NCBI GenBank assembly: GCA_030674155.1
Contig: CM060335.1
Location: forward strand, 27,370,097-27,385,096
Direction of reading: 5' to 3'
DNA length: 15,000 nt
From: Stramonita haemastoma
Lineage: Eukaryota > Mollusca > Gastropoda > Neogastropoda > Muricidae
The notes under the pieces are model-generated. The model made no database searches, had not been told where the DNA came from, and was given only the letters and a program-made list of their open reading frames with translations. Shown here piece after piece: positions 1 to 8,926 of this stretch. Both the position numbers and the translations under genes were made by a program. Each line of letters opens with the position of its first letter. The first letter of the stretch is position 1.

Positions 1-2
1 TA

Positions 3-525
3 GGAAAAAGAATCTCAGTAAGATTATATCAACTTAGGAAAATCAAAAATTTTCTAAATCTACAGTCACGAAAACTATTCTTTCATGCACATATTCTATC
101 TCTTATAAATTATGTTTCTACCTTATGGGACAGTGCCAGTGAAACAAACCTAAAGCATATAAGCCGCCTACATAAAAGAGCTGTTAAACTAATCCGATTG
201 AATCCTAATACACTGACCACCACCAAACTACAAAGAACTAGATATTCTTCCACTTAAAGACAGACTACAGTTCAACAAGTACCTATGTATGTTCAATATA
301 TTAAACGGAAAAGCCCCAAAGAGAATTGTGGAAAATTTTGCTGTCAATATATACAGGCCTACCCATAGACTGTTTCTGCCCAGGCCCCATAATAATCTCT
401 ATAAATCAAGCCTTGCATATTCAGGAAGAACATTGTGGAATAGCCTACCTCCCTGTCTGAAATCAGTTCCTTCTAAACAAATGTTTAAGAAGCTTTTGAA
501 GAGACATTTGATGGACAAACTGTAA
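3..525 (+). pseudogene. C-terminal part of LINE ORF2 (copy A)
   Basis: This is the region downstream of the reverse transcriptase core of a LINE ORF2. From position 3 the reading gives GKRISVRLYQLRK, then KLFFHAHI and STLWDSAS, all typical of the post-RT region of CR1/L2-type ORF2. That frame holds to about 233. The homology then continues in another frame (ELDILPLKDRLQFNKY, then PRPHNNLYKSSLAYSG) to the stop at 523-525. The change fits one extra A in the AAA at 232-234. The ATG at 289 is internal to the domain and is not a real start. The role in a live element would be nucleic acid or template contact during target-primed reverse transcription. The product here is non-functional, being partial and frame-broken. 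Confidence 0.85.
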
Positions 526-833
526 GTCCACGATTATGTTCGATACTACCTCACGTTTGGATGTTTGTTGTTCATGCCCATGTTATTTTGTAATTTTATC
601 ATTTGTATGTGTGACGTGAGCTTATGTTGTACTGTCTTGGGTCTGGGTTTTTTGTTGTTGTTTTTTATCTTGAGAGATTTGTTGTAAAAAAATCCTCATT
701 TACTTGAGTTTTTCAACAAGGTTGATATTTGTCTTTGCATGCTTTAGAAGTCATCTTTATGATTTTTTTTTAGTGAGGGCAGGATGAAAAAAAGTTGTGT
801 AAACTTAATCTTTTACCCTCAATAAAGATCATT
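526..833 (+). other. 3' UTR of LINE copy A
   Basis: AT-rich, T-run-rich sequence between the ORF2 stop and the tail. I see no ORF and no structured RNA in it. It ends in CCTCAATAAA followed by a short ATCATTT spacer, the same order as the end of copy B (CCTCAATAAAACAT). Confidence 0.7.
821..826 (+). promoter_or_regulatory. AATAAA polyadenylation signal of copy A
   Basis: A canonical AATAAA lies 8 bp before the terminal TTGAC repeats. The position matches the AATAAA of copy B relative to its own tail, which supports it as the element's own 3'-end signal. Confidence 0.6.
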
Positions 834-860
834 TTGACTTGACTTGACTTGACTTGACTT

Positions 861-863
<3 letters not shown>
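834..863 (+). repeat. (TTGAC)6 terminal tail of copy A
   Basis: Six perfect TTGAC units directly follow the AATAAA region and mark the 3' terminus of the LINE. LINEs of the CR1/L2 group commonly end in short tandem repeats. The last unit runs directly into (AC)n. Confidence 0.8.
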
Positions 864-900
<37 letters not shown>

Positions 901-915
901 ATAAAATCAATAAAT

Positions 916-1007
<92 letters not shown>
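862..1007. repeat. (AC)n microsatellite in two blocks
   Basis: (AC)n occupies 862-896 and 920-1007, separated by a 23-bp AT-rich spacer. The second block is about 88 bp of uninterrupted repeat. Dipeptide-repeat ORFs read through it on both strands are low-complexity artefacts. Confidence 0.95.
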
Positions 1008-1008
<1 letters not shown>

Positions 1009-1550
1009 AGCGAACAGAAGAAAAAGTATGCAAGCGTTCTACTATGAATCATTGAATGTGTGTATGTATGCACATAAGCACGCACACACACACAAATCAC
1101 ACATGTGTATACATACATGCTCACATACTGGAGCGCAAACGAGCACATGTACACACACCTCCATAGATATCTGCCGTTTCTAACTCAGCTTAAGTTACTT
1201 GCAATCTAATTTTTAGGGCATGCTATCAAACCAACAATTTCAAACTTTGAAGGTGTTTTCCTGTGTTAGTTTAAAAATGAAAAAAAGATATATATTTACA
1301 ATCATTTACTTCATCTTGTACTTGTTCAAGACAGGGTGGGGGATTGGGAGGGGAGAGAGGGGAAAGAGGTGATTATTGAGGATTTAAAGTATCAAAATAA
1401 ACCATTTCCAGGAGTTCTGCATGACTTTACTGTTTACCATAACTCCCAGGGAGCACAGATTCATTGTTTCCCACGCTAATAGTGTTCACCATGATAGCAG
1501 GTATCTGTATACAGAATTTAACCCTTGGCGGCTGTGCTAATCTCCTGTGT
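1008..1550. other. Non-coding gap between copy A and the RTE-like element
   Basis: The first part is CA/CATA-rich. A diverged dispersed repeat starts near 1162, a G-rich patch (GGTGGGGGATTGGGAGGGG and following) lies at about 1335-1370, and the remainder is plain AT-rich sequence. I see no gene, RNA gene or LINE fragment in it. Confidence 0.6.
1162..1262. repeat. Diverged dispersed repeat, copy 1
   Basis: Starting at TAGATATCTGCC, this ~100-bp stretch aligns colinearly with 14746-14848 near the other end of the window. Shared blocks include TAGAxATCTGCC, CTAAxTC, AGCTT, AACAATT and TTTTCC, with perhaps 60-65% identity by eye and small gaps. No coding potential is seen and I do not recognise the family. 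The alignment was done by eye. Confidence 0.45.
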
Positions 1551-1568
1551 TCATCATCATCATCATCC
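1551..1568 (-). repeat. Trinucleotide tail (ATG/TGA)n of the RTE-like LINE
   Basis: On the plus strand this is (CAT)5 with flanks. On the minus strand the ORF ends GGATGATGATGATGATGA, so the stop codon itself is the first unit of the terminal trinucleotide repeat and there is essentially no 3' UTR. RTE-clade elements are known for very short 3' UTRs with short-unit tails. Confidence 0.75.
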
Positions 1569-3350
1569 TTTACACCCAGTGATGTGTAGGGCAGCAACAA
1601 AAACTTTCCACCTCTGTCTATCCTGGGCCAGCCTGGTCAATGAACTCCAAGAGTGTTGCATGGCTTCCATCTCACATTCCACTGTCCTCCTCCATGTTGT
1701 TCTTGGTCTTCCTCTCTTTCTCTTGCCGTCTGGGGTCCAGTGCAGTGCTGTTCTTGCAATAGATTGTGTGTCTCCGGAGTATATGCCAATCCATCTCCAT
1801 CTTCGTTTGCTAATGACGGTGCCCATGTCAGTTTGGTTGCATTTCCTCAGTAGATCTTCATTGGAAATCTTTTCTGGCAAAAAGATTTGAAGAATTCTCC
1901 GGAGGCAGGTGGTGTGGAAGGATCTAAGTTTGGCAAGATCCGTCTCGGTCATCCTCCAACATTCAGATTCATACAGGAGTGTAGACACAACACAGCTCTG
2001 GTACAACTTCAGCTTGGTGTTGGTACCGTACTGTTGATATCTCCAGATGTTATTTATCTCCCTAAACACATTCCTGGCCTTTCCCAGTCTGCTGTGGATG
2101 TCTTCTTTGGTGCAGCCCTCAGGTTTGATGATGCTGCCCAGATACATGAATTTGTCCGCCTGGCGTAAATCTGTTCCATTTACTTTCACAGGGGCCGGTG
2201 TTTTAACATTTAGCATCATTGTCTCTGTCTTCTTGGTGTTGATTCATAGCCCCACTTGCCGTCCAAAGGTTTGAAGTCTGCTGGTCTTGTCCTGTATATG
2301 CTGGTGTGTGTGGGATAGTAGCGCCATGTCATCTGCAAAGTCCAAGTCATCAAGAGTTGAGAAGAGGTTCCATCTGATCCCTCTTGGAGTGTCTTCTGTT
2401 GTCTGCCTCATGACCCAATCAATGACAAGATTGAAGAGAACTGCTGACATTACACATCCTTGTCTTACACCTGTCCTGACTTCAAAGAGTGTGTCCCTAC
2501 GGCCTACTGAGCATCTGAAGTTGTTGTAGAAGCTCTTAATCAGGTTTACCAGCTTGGATGGAATGCCATAGTGTTGTAGGATGTTCCAAAGGCTGTCCCT
2601 GTGAATACTGTCAAAGGCCTTTTCAAAATCAACGAAATTCACATATAGCTGCCTTTGCCACTCGGTGCACTGTTCTATGATGGTATGTAGTGCGAAGATC
2701 TGATCAGAACAACTTCTTTGTTTTCTGAACCCTGCTTGTTCTTTTCTCAATGACTTGTCTACAGCATCTGACATTCTTCTGATGATGACCTTGGCCAGTA
2801 TCTTGCTTGGCACTGACAGAAGGGTGAATCCTCTCCAGTTATTGCAGTCGTTCAGGGCTCCTTTCTTGGGGATCTTTACAATTACTCCTTTGGTCCAGTC
2901 ATCAGGTACTTTTTCTCCCTCCCATATGGCTGTGAACAGTGGCTGAAGAATGGTCACTGCAAGCTCAGGATCGGCCTTGAACAGTTCTGCATCAAGGTTG
3001 TCCTGGCCCGGCGACTTGCCATTTTTGATTGTCTTGATCGCAGCCACTATTTCTTCTTTTGACGGAGGGTCAGTGTCAATGTCCAGGTCTTCCGCAGCTT
3101 CTGGAATGTCTGTTGTCTCTTCAGGAGATGGTCGATTAAGAACTTCCCTGAAGTGTTCGGTCCATCTATTTTCTTGTTCTTTCTCAGTTGTCAGCAGTTT
3201 TCCCTGTTTGTCCTTGACTGGGCCCCCTGTACTCCCCTTGAAATTGCCACACACTTGCTTTGTGATCCTGAAGACTCTTCCCTGCTCCCCTTTTGCTGCC
3301 GCTTCCTCTGCTTCAGCTGCAAGTTGGTCCATGGCATCTCTCTTATCACA
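1563..3350 (-). pseudogene. RTE-like reverse transcriptase and C-terminal domain (3' half of the single ORF)
   Basis: On the minus strand, the linker block LAAEAEEAAAKGEQG (near 3290-3340) leads into the RT domain. Visible RT motifs are AGFRKQRSCSDQIFAL, FVDFEKAFD (about 2610-2640), GVRQGC (about 2455-2470) and the catalytic FADD (about 2326-2340). After the RT come a YLGS block, STLLYESECW and the RTE-typical RRWRWIG and KRGRPRTTWRR motifs (about 1690-1820). One in-frame TGA at 2244-2246 breaks the ORF just after RQVGL. Reading resumes in the same frame, so no indel is involved. The ORF appears to run a few codons upstream of 3350, but those codons lie in the tail of the LINE inserted there. 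A live protein would carry out target-primed reverse transcription; this copy is dead. Confidence 0.88.
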
Positions 3351-3355
3351 GTGTG

Positions 3356-3379
3356 CAAATTCAAAATTCAAATTCAAAA
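3356..3379 (-). repeat. Terminal tandem tail of element X
   Basis: Imperfect repeats of an ATTCAAA-like unit (plus strand) directly follow the AATAAA of element X and end at the junction with the RTE-like coding sequence. They mark the 3' terminus of X. Confidence 0.6.
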
Positions 3380-3383
3380 ATAC

Positions 3384-3401
3384 TTTATTATCTCATAGAG
3401 A
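3384..3401 (-). promoter_or_regulatory. 3'-terminal hairpin and AATAAA of element X
   Basis: On the plus strand, TCTC-ATA-GAGA at 3391-3401 forms a 4-bp stem with a 3-nt loop. TTTATT at 3384-3389 is AATAAA on the minus strand, downstream of the hairpin. In L2-type LINEs a 3' stem-loop is recognised by the element's own RT, so this is a likely RT recognition site followed by the cleavage signal. Confidence 0.55.
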
Positions 3402-3586
3402 AATTCACACGGGTTACATGCCACACATAAAAAGCAAACATGTAAAAAGTAACATCACGAAAAAAAAAAAAAAAAGCTTGCACATTCCATAATATAAAAA
3501 TCACCCACAACTCAATAATACCTCACCCAGTCATAAACCCACCAAAACAAAATCTCAACCATTCCTACGCACACCAGTTTGCTCAC

Positions 3587-3590
<4 letters not shown>

Positions 3591-3641
<51 letters not shown>

Positions 3642-3680
3642 GCGCGCGCACGCGCACGCGCACGCGCATGCGCGCGTGCA
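3591..3680. repeat. 90-bp perfect pyrimidine-purine alternation, (CA)n to (CG)n
   Basis: (CA)18 at 3591-3626 passes into (CG)n and then CGCA-type units, ending in GCGCGTGCA. Every step is pyrimidine-purine, with no break for 90 bp. Such tracts, especially with long CG runs, are strong Z-DNA formers. It lies in the presumed 3' UTR of element X. Confidence 0.9.
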
Positions 3681-4028
3681 CTGTTGTAAACACTGCATAC
3701 ATGTGCACACATTTTTGTGAAATAAACCATATTTGATATTAAATCATTTAACTTGTTAAAAATAGTCGTATGAGAAGACAAATATCAATGAAAGTAACAA
3801 ACAATCTTTTATTACAATGTTAAGCACAGTCAAAGATAGTAACACGCCCACACATTTTTATGGCATAAAACAAATAATTTCTAAAGCATATTGTATGATA
3901 TGAAAAGACATTAAAAAATATTTTTTTTAAAAAAGGGCCTCCCTGTGCTTTACATTGTCCCGTCCCTTTCCTAGCTGAGCTCTGTTTCACCCTCGCCTCC
4001 CACCCCCACCACCCTCTTCCATCACTTG

Positions 4029-4031
<3 letters not shown>

Positions 4032-4116
<85 letters not shown>
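4032..4116. repeat. (TC)n microsatellite at the left edge of copy B
   Basis: About 85 bp of (TC)n with one CC interruption near 4086-4087. A further (TC)n stretch lies at 11895-11911, immediately after the 3' tail of copy B. The simplest reading is one TC tract split by insertion of copy B. Confidence 0.9.
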
Positions 4117-4118
<2 letters not shown>

Positions 4119-4584
4119 CACATTTCTCTCCGGCCTGGCTTTGAAGAGGTGGGGCGTGTTTTGTTTGCTCTCCATATTGTACCTGACTGTGAGTGCTAGA
4201 GGACAGATATCCTTATGATTTTTTGCATACGTTTCCATCAACGGTATGTGAATGCAAAGATGTAAATTGATTGTTCCTGAAAATAGTATATCGATTGTTA
4301 TTATCGTCTGATGTATCCATATGAAACAAAGAACAACTTGTTTAGTTGATGTGTGTTCACCAATATCTACTGTTTTGAATCGGACAAATGCGTTGATTGC
4401 ACGTGCAGTTAAACAACCTGTGTGAATAGTGGAGTTTGTTTGTTGACACTGTACCAAGCAGGTGAGGAGAACATTATGTATTCACGTTAACCTCCCCTTG
4501 GTCCCCTGTCCAGGTCAACATGCATAACTAATGACTGCAAGCACTGTAACTGTTATACGAACTGTGATGTCATAGACCAAGGTT
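4117..4584 (+). other. Presumed 5' UTR / promoter region of copy B
   Basis: No ORF of interest on the plus strand and no TATA box that I would defend. LINE 5' UTRs usually carry an internal RNA polymerase II promoter, so promoter activity is expected from family knowledge rather than from a visible motif. The ORF1 start at 4585 has G at -3 and A at +4, an acceptable metazoan context. ORFs on the opposite strand here are (GA)n-derived and not believable. Confidence 0.45.
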
Positions 4585-6102
4585 ATGACTACCACCCCAC
4601 CTCTGCCAGATGATAAACTGCAGCCCACTTTGGACTGTCTACAAAAGACATTTTCCTGCACAGGAAAAGAAATCCTTACTTGGAGAAACTGCCTTTTTTA
4701 TCGTTATACTGCCATTACCAATGACGTAATCCAAATACAGAAAGATGACTATGATAATAAAGATAACGTCCTTTCCCCATCTCTGTGGATTGATGAACCT
4801 TCATGCTTGGCAAAGTCAGTTGTGCGCATCTTTTTTCAGGGATCAAAACGTATAACTCTTTCCCTGTATTTTACATGTCAGAACACAGGAACTCTGTTGT
4901 GCCAGGGTGTTGACTGTGAAAACTGGGACAAAAAAGAATTCGAAGTTCTGAAAGACTTTGTAACAGAGTATTCCAGAAACCCAGATTTGCAGAACCTGAA
5001 GGAAGCTCTGCTTTCAGCGCCATTTACCTTTTTAAAAGATGGAGACAAGAACATTGTGTTGTCCACTCCCAGTGAAGATATCAGTGCAACTACTGTTCTA
5101 CCTTTGGCATCTTCGTTTCCACCATCAAACCAGTGGTACTTTGATGAAGACATTTTGGAAGCGAACAGAAATGATGCTTCCTATGCATCGCCTTTATTAC
5201 AACCCTTACAAACAATGACAACTAACTCAAGTGAGACTGACAATGTGTCTAGCCATGATGACAAACAACGTGTTTCCAACTTGTTAGAAACTCCAACTTC
5301 TACTAGTTGCGTGGGAAAAAGTCAAAAAGTAACTTTAAAAGACACTCCAAAAACAATCAAATCAGCAAAAAAATATCGGAGGCAAACACTGTGTCCTCTA
5401 CATAATAACAAAACTGTATCCGACAAACTAGGAAAGATTGAAACAACCCTAGAACTTATTCTTAGTAATCAGTCTGACTTAGCATCTAATTTCCTTATAA
5501 ATCAGGAAGATTTAAAAGTTTCACTAAAAAAGGAACTTAAGCATCATATTGACCTCAGGGAAGAATCCTTAGGGTCTATGATTGCTGATTTGAAGGCTAG
5601 CGTTAATAACTTAAACACAGCTTTTAACAGCCTTGTAAAAGAAACTCAATCTCTGAAAACAAGTGTGGGTTCTTTTTCCTCCCAGTTAAAACAAACAAAG
5701 CAAAAGCCATGTATACTAAAAGATGTTTTTACTCAATGTGAACCTTCTGACATGTGTGACATTGATAAAGGCACCAAGGTTGAAGAGAACCTGGTGCATG
5801 TCCCCAGTCACTCTCCATGCCTGCCATCACATCCATACTCCACAGTCACTGACAACTTTCCCAACCATTCCACTGACTCTCGTGTTGACAGTGACGACAA
5901 TGACAAACAAAGCGGTGAGGTCATCAATGTGTCTGTCAACAACCAATTTCAGACTCTGTCAGATCTAAATCAGGGGCCAGATCTTTCAGAGAGCAGTAAA
6001 CCCCATTCCCTTTCACAAAAGGAAACGCCTGCCATCTACACGAATTATTTCAGCCCAGAACAAATCTTCATTGACCAAAAAAGAAGTAGAACAAACTGCT
6101 AA
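4585..6102 (+). pseudogene. LINE ORF1, N-terminal and coiled-coil part (copy B)
   Basis: 505 codons from the ATG at 4585. Residues ~1-150 form a compact-looking block with conserved-type hydrophobic and Cys positions (ITLSLYFTCQNTGTLLCQG, then CENWDKKEFEVLKDF); I recall similar blocks in other invertebrate LINE ORF1 proteins but cannot name a domain. Residues ~155-275 are Ser/Thr-rich and low in structure. Residues ~280-375 are Leu/Lys/Glu-rich with heptad-like spacing (LGKIETTLELIL through LNTAFNSLVKETQSLK), a likely coiled coil, as expected for ORF1 proteins that trimerise and bind RNA. A short basic-Arg stretch and a disordered linker follow. The frame ends at the stop at 6100-6102, but homology to the SGNH domain has already moved to the +1 frame at the A6 run at 6077-6082, so the last ~8 residues are not native. 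Confidence 0.8.
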
Positions 6103-6840
6103 GCAGATACTAGATAAACTGAACATCCCTGCCGAGGCTTCATCTGTTTTGATAGGAGACTCTGTGGTCAGACATATCAACCCAAAAAGACTGGATAACC
6201 AGAATAACTCTCTATATAAAATATGCATTCCAGAACTATCTGTATTAGACATTATTAATTGGCTACAAGATCTAGCTAAACATGAACAGGTAAAAACACT
6301 TATCATACATACAGGAATAAATGATTGTCCTAGAGGACCCATGTCCACGCAAAATTGGACCAAGCTTATATCTTTGAGCAAAAAATGTTTCCCTGCAGCT
6401 TGTATAGCTCTCAGTTCCATTCTTCCTGCCCGTGGAAGACATCATCTAAACAATACCATAGCACCATCTAATAAAAATATGCACACAACCTGCACTGACA
6501 TGCAGGTAGTCATGATTGACAATCATGAAAGTTTTCTCACTGTAAATGGTGCCCCACGTCAGGCTTTATACAAAGATGCCATCCACCCCATTCCAAAGGG
6601 AACAGCCCGCCTAGCAATAAATTTTAAACAATTTCTCCCCCAGACTTCCCATTTACATTTTTCAAAACCCTCAGACAATATAGGCCAAGCTATTGGCAAG
6701 AGATATGATTCACGCAATCTACCTATTACAAATGATAACTCCTGGATCACCAAACAAAATTTTGGTCCAGTCCCCAGGTCTTTATCCAATCACATAAAGG
6801 ATGGAAAAATACAGGGAAGCCACTCCTATCTCTCTATGAA
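6077..6840 (+). pseudogene. LINE ORF1, SGNH (GDSL) hydrolase domain (copy B)
   Basis: Continuation of ORF1 in the +1 frame. SGNH blocks are visible in order: VLIGDSVVRHI with nucleophile Ser (codon 6161-6163), LIIHTGINDC with the Gly and Asn of block III, and LYKDAIHP with the Asp-x-x-His pair (His codon 6584-6586). The catalytic Ser, Asp and His and the block III Asn are all present. The block II Gly is not obvious, the equivalent region reading IPELSVLDI. In CR1-type ORF1 proteins this domain is an esterase, possibly acting on lipid or membrane substrates; its role in retrotransposition is unsettled. It has no ATG of its own that would make it a separate gene, the frame opening inside ORF1. 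Homology leaves this frame somewhere between ~6740 and 6840, and the in-frame stop at 6860-6862 is a consequence. Confidence 0.85.
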
Positions 6841-7296
6841 TTTCCACCATTACCATCGGTAGAGAATCGCCGGGTGGTTCAGAACAATACTGATCATCCT
6901 GGTGATTCTTTCCATGGATCCCGACATCAAGAATCCACCAGAAATGTATCATTTCTGGATGGAAACAATCAGTTTCAGAGTAGTGGACTGCAGCCATCTC
7001 TTTCTTGTCCACAGCCATTCCCCTACCCAGACTATAGGATTCCCAGTGCCCCTCACCCCAGATTCCCCTTCTCATATCACTACCCTCGTCAGGATGCACA
7101 AAATGCTGACTTCAGTCAGAGACAGTCCAACTTTCCCATGGGCTCTGCTTCCCTTGGGTTAAATCCCCCAAACATGCACAACCCGCCTTCACAAAGCTGG
7201 ACCCCAACCATCCCTGCTGGTCAGTGTGCACAACAACTAATACAGCTGGCCTCACAGCTAGTAGCCCAGCATGACCAAAGGCAGTTGATATGGTGA
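6841..7296 (+). pseudogene. LINE ORF1, Pro/Gln/Ser-rich C-terminal tail (copy B)
   Basis: Back in the original ORF1 frame. The frame is open through the region (YEFPPLPSVENRRVVQN and onward) and ends with a stop at 7294-7296. Composition is rich in Pro, Ser, Gln, His, Phe and Tyr (SCPQPFPYPDYRIPSAPHPR), with a short helical-looking end (CAQQLIQLASQLVAQH). No zinc knuckle or other named domain is seen. Such disordered aromatic and Pro-rich tails may support RNP formation, but that is inference. The return to frame fits a 1-base loss upstream. There is no ATG at the head, so it is not an independent gene. Confidence 0.7.
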
Positions 7297-7848
7297 TTTG
7301 GTGATCCAGTTGAGAATTTTATGATTCTTTAGACCATTTTCTTATTCACCTATTAAATCAGTATGCAGACGTGTGGAGGTGTGTGTGTGTGTGTGTGTGT
7401 GTGTGGCTATTGTTGTTATGCAGGACACATGACCAAGTGGACAAGGGGACTGAAGATTTTGAATTGCATTTTTGCTGCACAGTATTTTCCCTACCACTAC
7501 GATCATTGTAAGGTGGTATACTGGGTCTGCTTGTTCATTTGAGGTGGTATATCGGGTATTGGTGTTTCATTTCTTCCTTGTAACCACATTGGTTTACATT
7601 GGATTTTTGCTTGTTCATATCATTTACCATTGCATTTCTTATTTCTTTAACTATAATATTGTTCATCCAGTTAGTTGGATTACTTTTTCTTCAGCATATA
7701 TTTTGCCAGTTGTTTTTCTTGTGTGTAAATGTTTAACGTTAAAGTGTGTAGTTGTTGTGTTAGTATAATTAAATAGATAAGGTTATTAATTGTATGTATG
7801 TTTTCAACTATTTGTTATTTTGATCCTTAACGGGTTATTTGCAGTATA
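7297..7848 (+). other. Spacer between ORF1 and ORF2 of copy B
   Basis: 552 bp, T-rich, with (GT)13 at ~7379-7405 and two diverged 31-bp tandem units at 7511-7541 and 7542-7572 (AGGTGGTATAxxxGGGT). A hydrophobic 98-codon reading frame in it lacks an ATG and is T-rich noise. CR1/L2-type ORFs usually overlap or lie close together, so this spacer is long. A TAA at 7828-7830 in the ORF2 frame supports the ORF2 start at 7849. Confidence 0.6.
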
Positions 7849-8926
7849 ATGGCAAATAATTTCAAAGTGGAGAAGTGGTTGTCCAAATCTGGTTTCAAAG
7901 TAGGATACCTGAATATATGCCACCTGTTAAACAAACTATCTGACATACACCCCATTATTACTAACGAAAATGATTGCTTTCATGTTTTTGGTTTTTCTGA
8001 AACTAGATTGTCAGATAAAGTATCGAATAATATTGTATCAATTCCTGGATACAATATCATTAGAAGAGATGCCAAAGCCACTCTTCAAACAGGACAAATA
8101 GTACATGTACACCAATCAGTTAGTTATAAACAGATTAGCCATTTTGATAAATATGGTATTGAGTGTATATGGATACAAATTAATTTAAAAGGGACTAAAC
8201 CAATGTTAATTGGTTTCTTTTACAGAAACCCAGACGAACGAGTTGAATGGTTTCATCGTTTTGAACTCCTGATGGATGACGTATCAAGCCATTCAACAGA
8301 ACTAATATTACTTGGTGACTTTAATATTGATTTACATAAACCCCATGAGAAATGGAAAAGCCTCTATGAATCATATAGTCTATCACAATTAATTAACACC
8401 TCAACAAGAAAAGTGTCATCCTCTGAAACATTAATTGATCACATTTATGCAACTAATTCATCTCATGTAATAGAAACATCTGTACCTATATTTGGGCTCA
8501 GTGATCATTTTCCGATTTGCTTAACTTGGTCCAAAAAGGGTTCTAAAATTCCCATTTGTAGGCACAAATGCATTTCTTTCCGAAGCTACAAATCATTTGA
8601 TACAGACAAATTTCTTTTTGATTTATGTATGGCCAATTTTTCAGAAGTTTACCAGTATAATGACCCTAAAGAGGCTCTTGATGTGTGGTACCAAACCTTT
8701 CTCTCTGTTTATAACAAACATGCACCACTCAAAACGAAATGTGTCAAATTCAAAGAAAAGCCTCCATGGCTTTCTGATGAAATTATTACAGCCATAGCTA
8801 AACGTGATTTCCTATTGAAATCAACAGGTAAGGATGACACCTTCAAAAAACAACGGAATAAGGTAACAGTATTAAAAAGAGCAGCAAAAAAGAAATACTT
8901 CAGTGAGCTCATTTCATCTAAAAAAA
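7849..8926 (+). pseudogene. LINE ORF2, APE-type endonuclease domain (copy B)
   Basis: Start ATG at 7849. Endonuclease residues in order: Asn22 in GYLNIC, Glu51 in GFSETRL, Asp157/Asn159 in LLGDFNIDL, Asp197 in LIDHIY, and Asp219/His220 in GLSDHF. These are the expected metal and catalytic positions of the exonuclease-endonuclease-phosphatase fold that nicks the target DNA. The usual Gly-rich strand after RRD is degenerate (TGQIVHV). After the domain comes a helical linker (PPWLSDEIITAIAKRD, LKRAAKKKYFSELISSKK), typical of LINE ORF2. The frame is lost at the seven-A run 8920-8926; one A fewer would continue into DAKALWKAIN. The stop at 8968-8970 is therefore a frameshift product. Confidence 0.88.

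Larger units (their letters stand above)
1..863 (+). mobile_element. 3' end of a CR1/L2-group LINE (copy A), 5' side cut by window edge
   Basis: The stretch combines the C-terminal end of a LINE ORF2, a ~300-bp 3' UTR, an AATAAA signal and a terminal (TTGAC)6 tail. This arrangement (no long poly(A), a short tandem-repeat tail after AATAAA) is what CR1/L2-type LINEs show. Its ORF2 end aligns colinearly with the end of copy B at 10221-10661 (shared FFHA, WD.AS, PRP, KSSL.YSG blocks) but is clearly a different family, perhaps ~40% identical by eye. The true 5' end lies outside the window, so truncation cannot be judged. Confidence 0.85.
1551..3355 (-). mobile_element. 3' half of an RTE-like LINE
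   Basis: Read on the minus strand this half runs from just after the endonuclease-RT linker, through the RT and C-terminal region, to a trinucleotide tail at 1551-1568. Its missing 5' half (endonuclease) is at 12291-13790 in the same orientation, and the two halves fit end to end. Summed length is about 3.3 kb, the usual size of RTE-clade elements. The gap between them is filled by two other LINEs. Confidence 0.8.
3356..4116 (-). mobile_element. 3' UTR and 3' terminus of LINE element X
   Basis: Read on the minus strand, this segment ends in a small hairpin, AATAAAGTA and an ATTCAAA-type tandem tail that abuts RTE-like coding sequence at 3350. The order hairpin, AATAAA, short-unit tail is the classic 3' end of L2-type LINEs. 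The matching coding end, in the same orientation, is at 11952-12290, beyond the inserted copy B. The UTR contains a poly(T) run on the minus strand (plus 3460-3475), a Z-DNA-type alternating tract and a (TC)n tract. Apart from these I see nothing in 3681-4020. Assigning all of 3400-4116 to X is inference. Confidence 0.6.

Noticed and set aside
770..1154. Val-Cys and Thr-His dipeptide-repeat ORFs
   Set aside because: Translations of (AC)n in different frames. The same applies to frames over 10765-10890 and 11054-11156.
3375..3377. Start of the RT ORF within NLNFEFAH
   Set aside because: These codons come from the tandem tail of element X and the initiating triplet is TTG. True RTE-like sequence begins near 3350.
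1525..3492. Plus-strand ORFs over the RTE-like RT region
   Set aside because: They are antisense shadows of the minus-strand RT ORF, which carries the recognisable motifs.
3987..4457. 156-codon minus-strand ORF with an Arg-Glu repeat
   Set aside because: Driven by the (TC)n tract, starts inside the presumed 5' UTR of copy B and shows no conserved motif.
7472..7768. Hydrophobic 98-codon frame resembling a small membrane protein
   Set aside because: Opens at TTG rather than ATG, lies in a T-rich spacer with microsatellite and tandem duplication, and hydrophobicity follows from T-rich codons.
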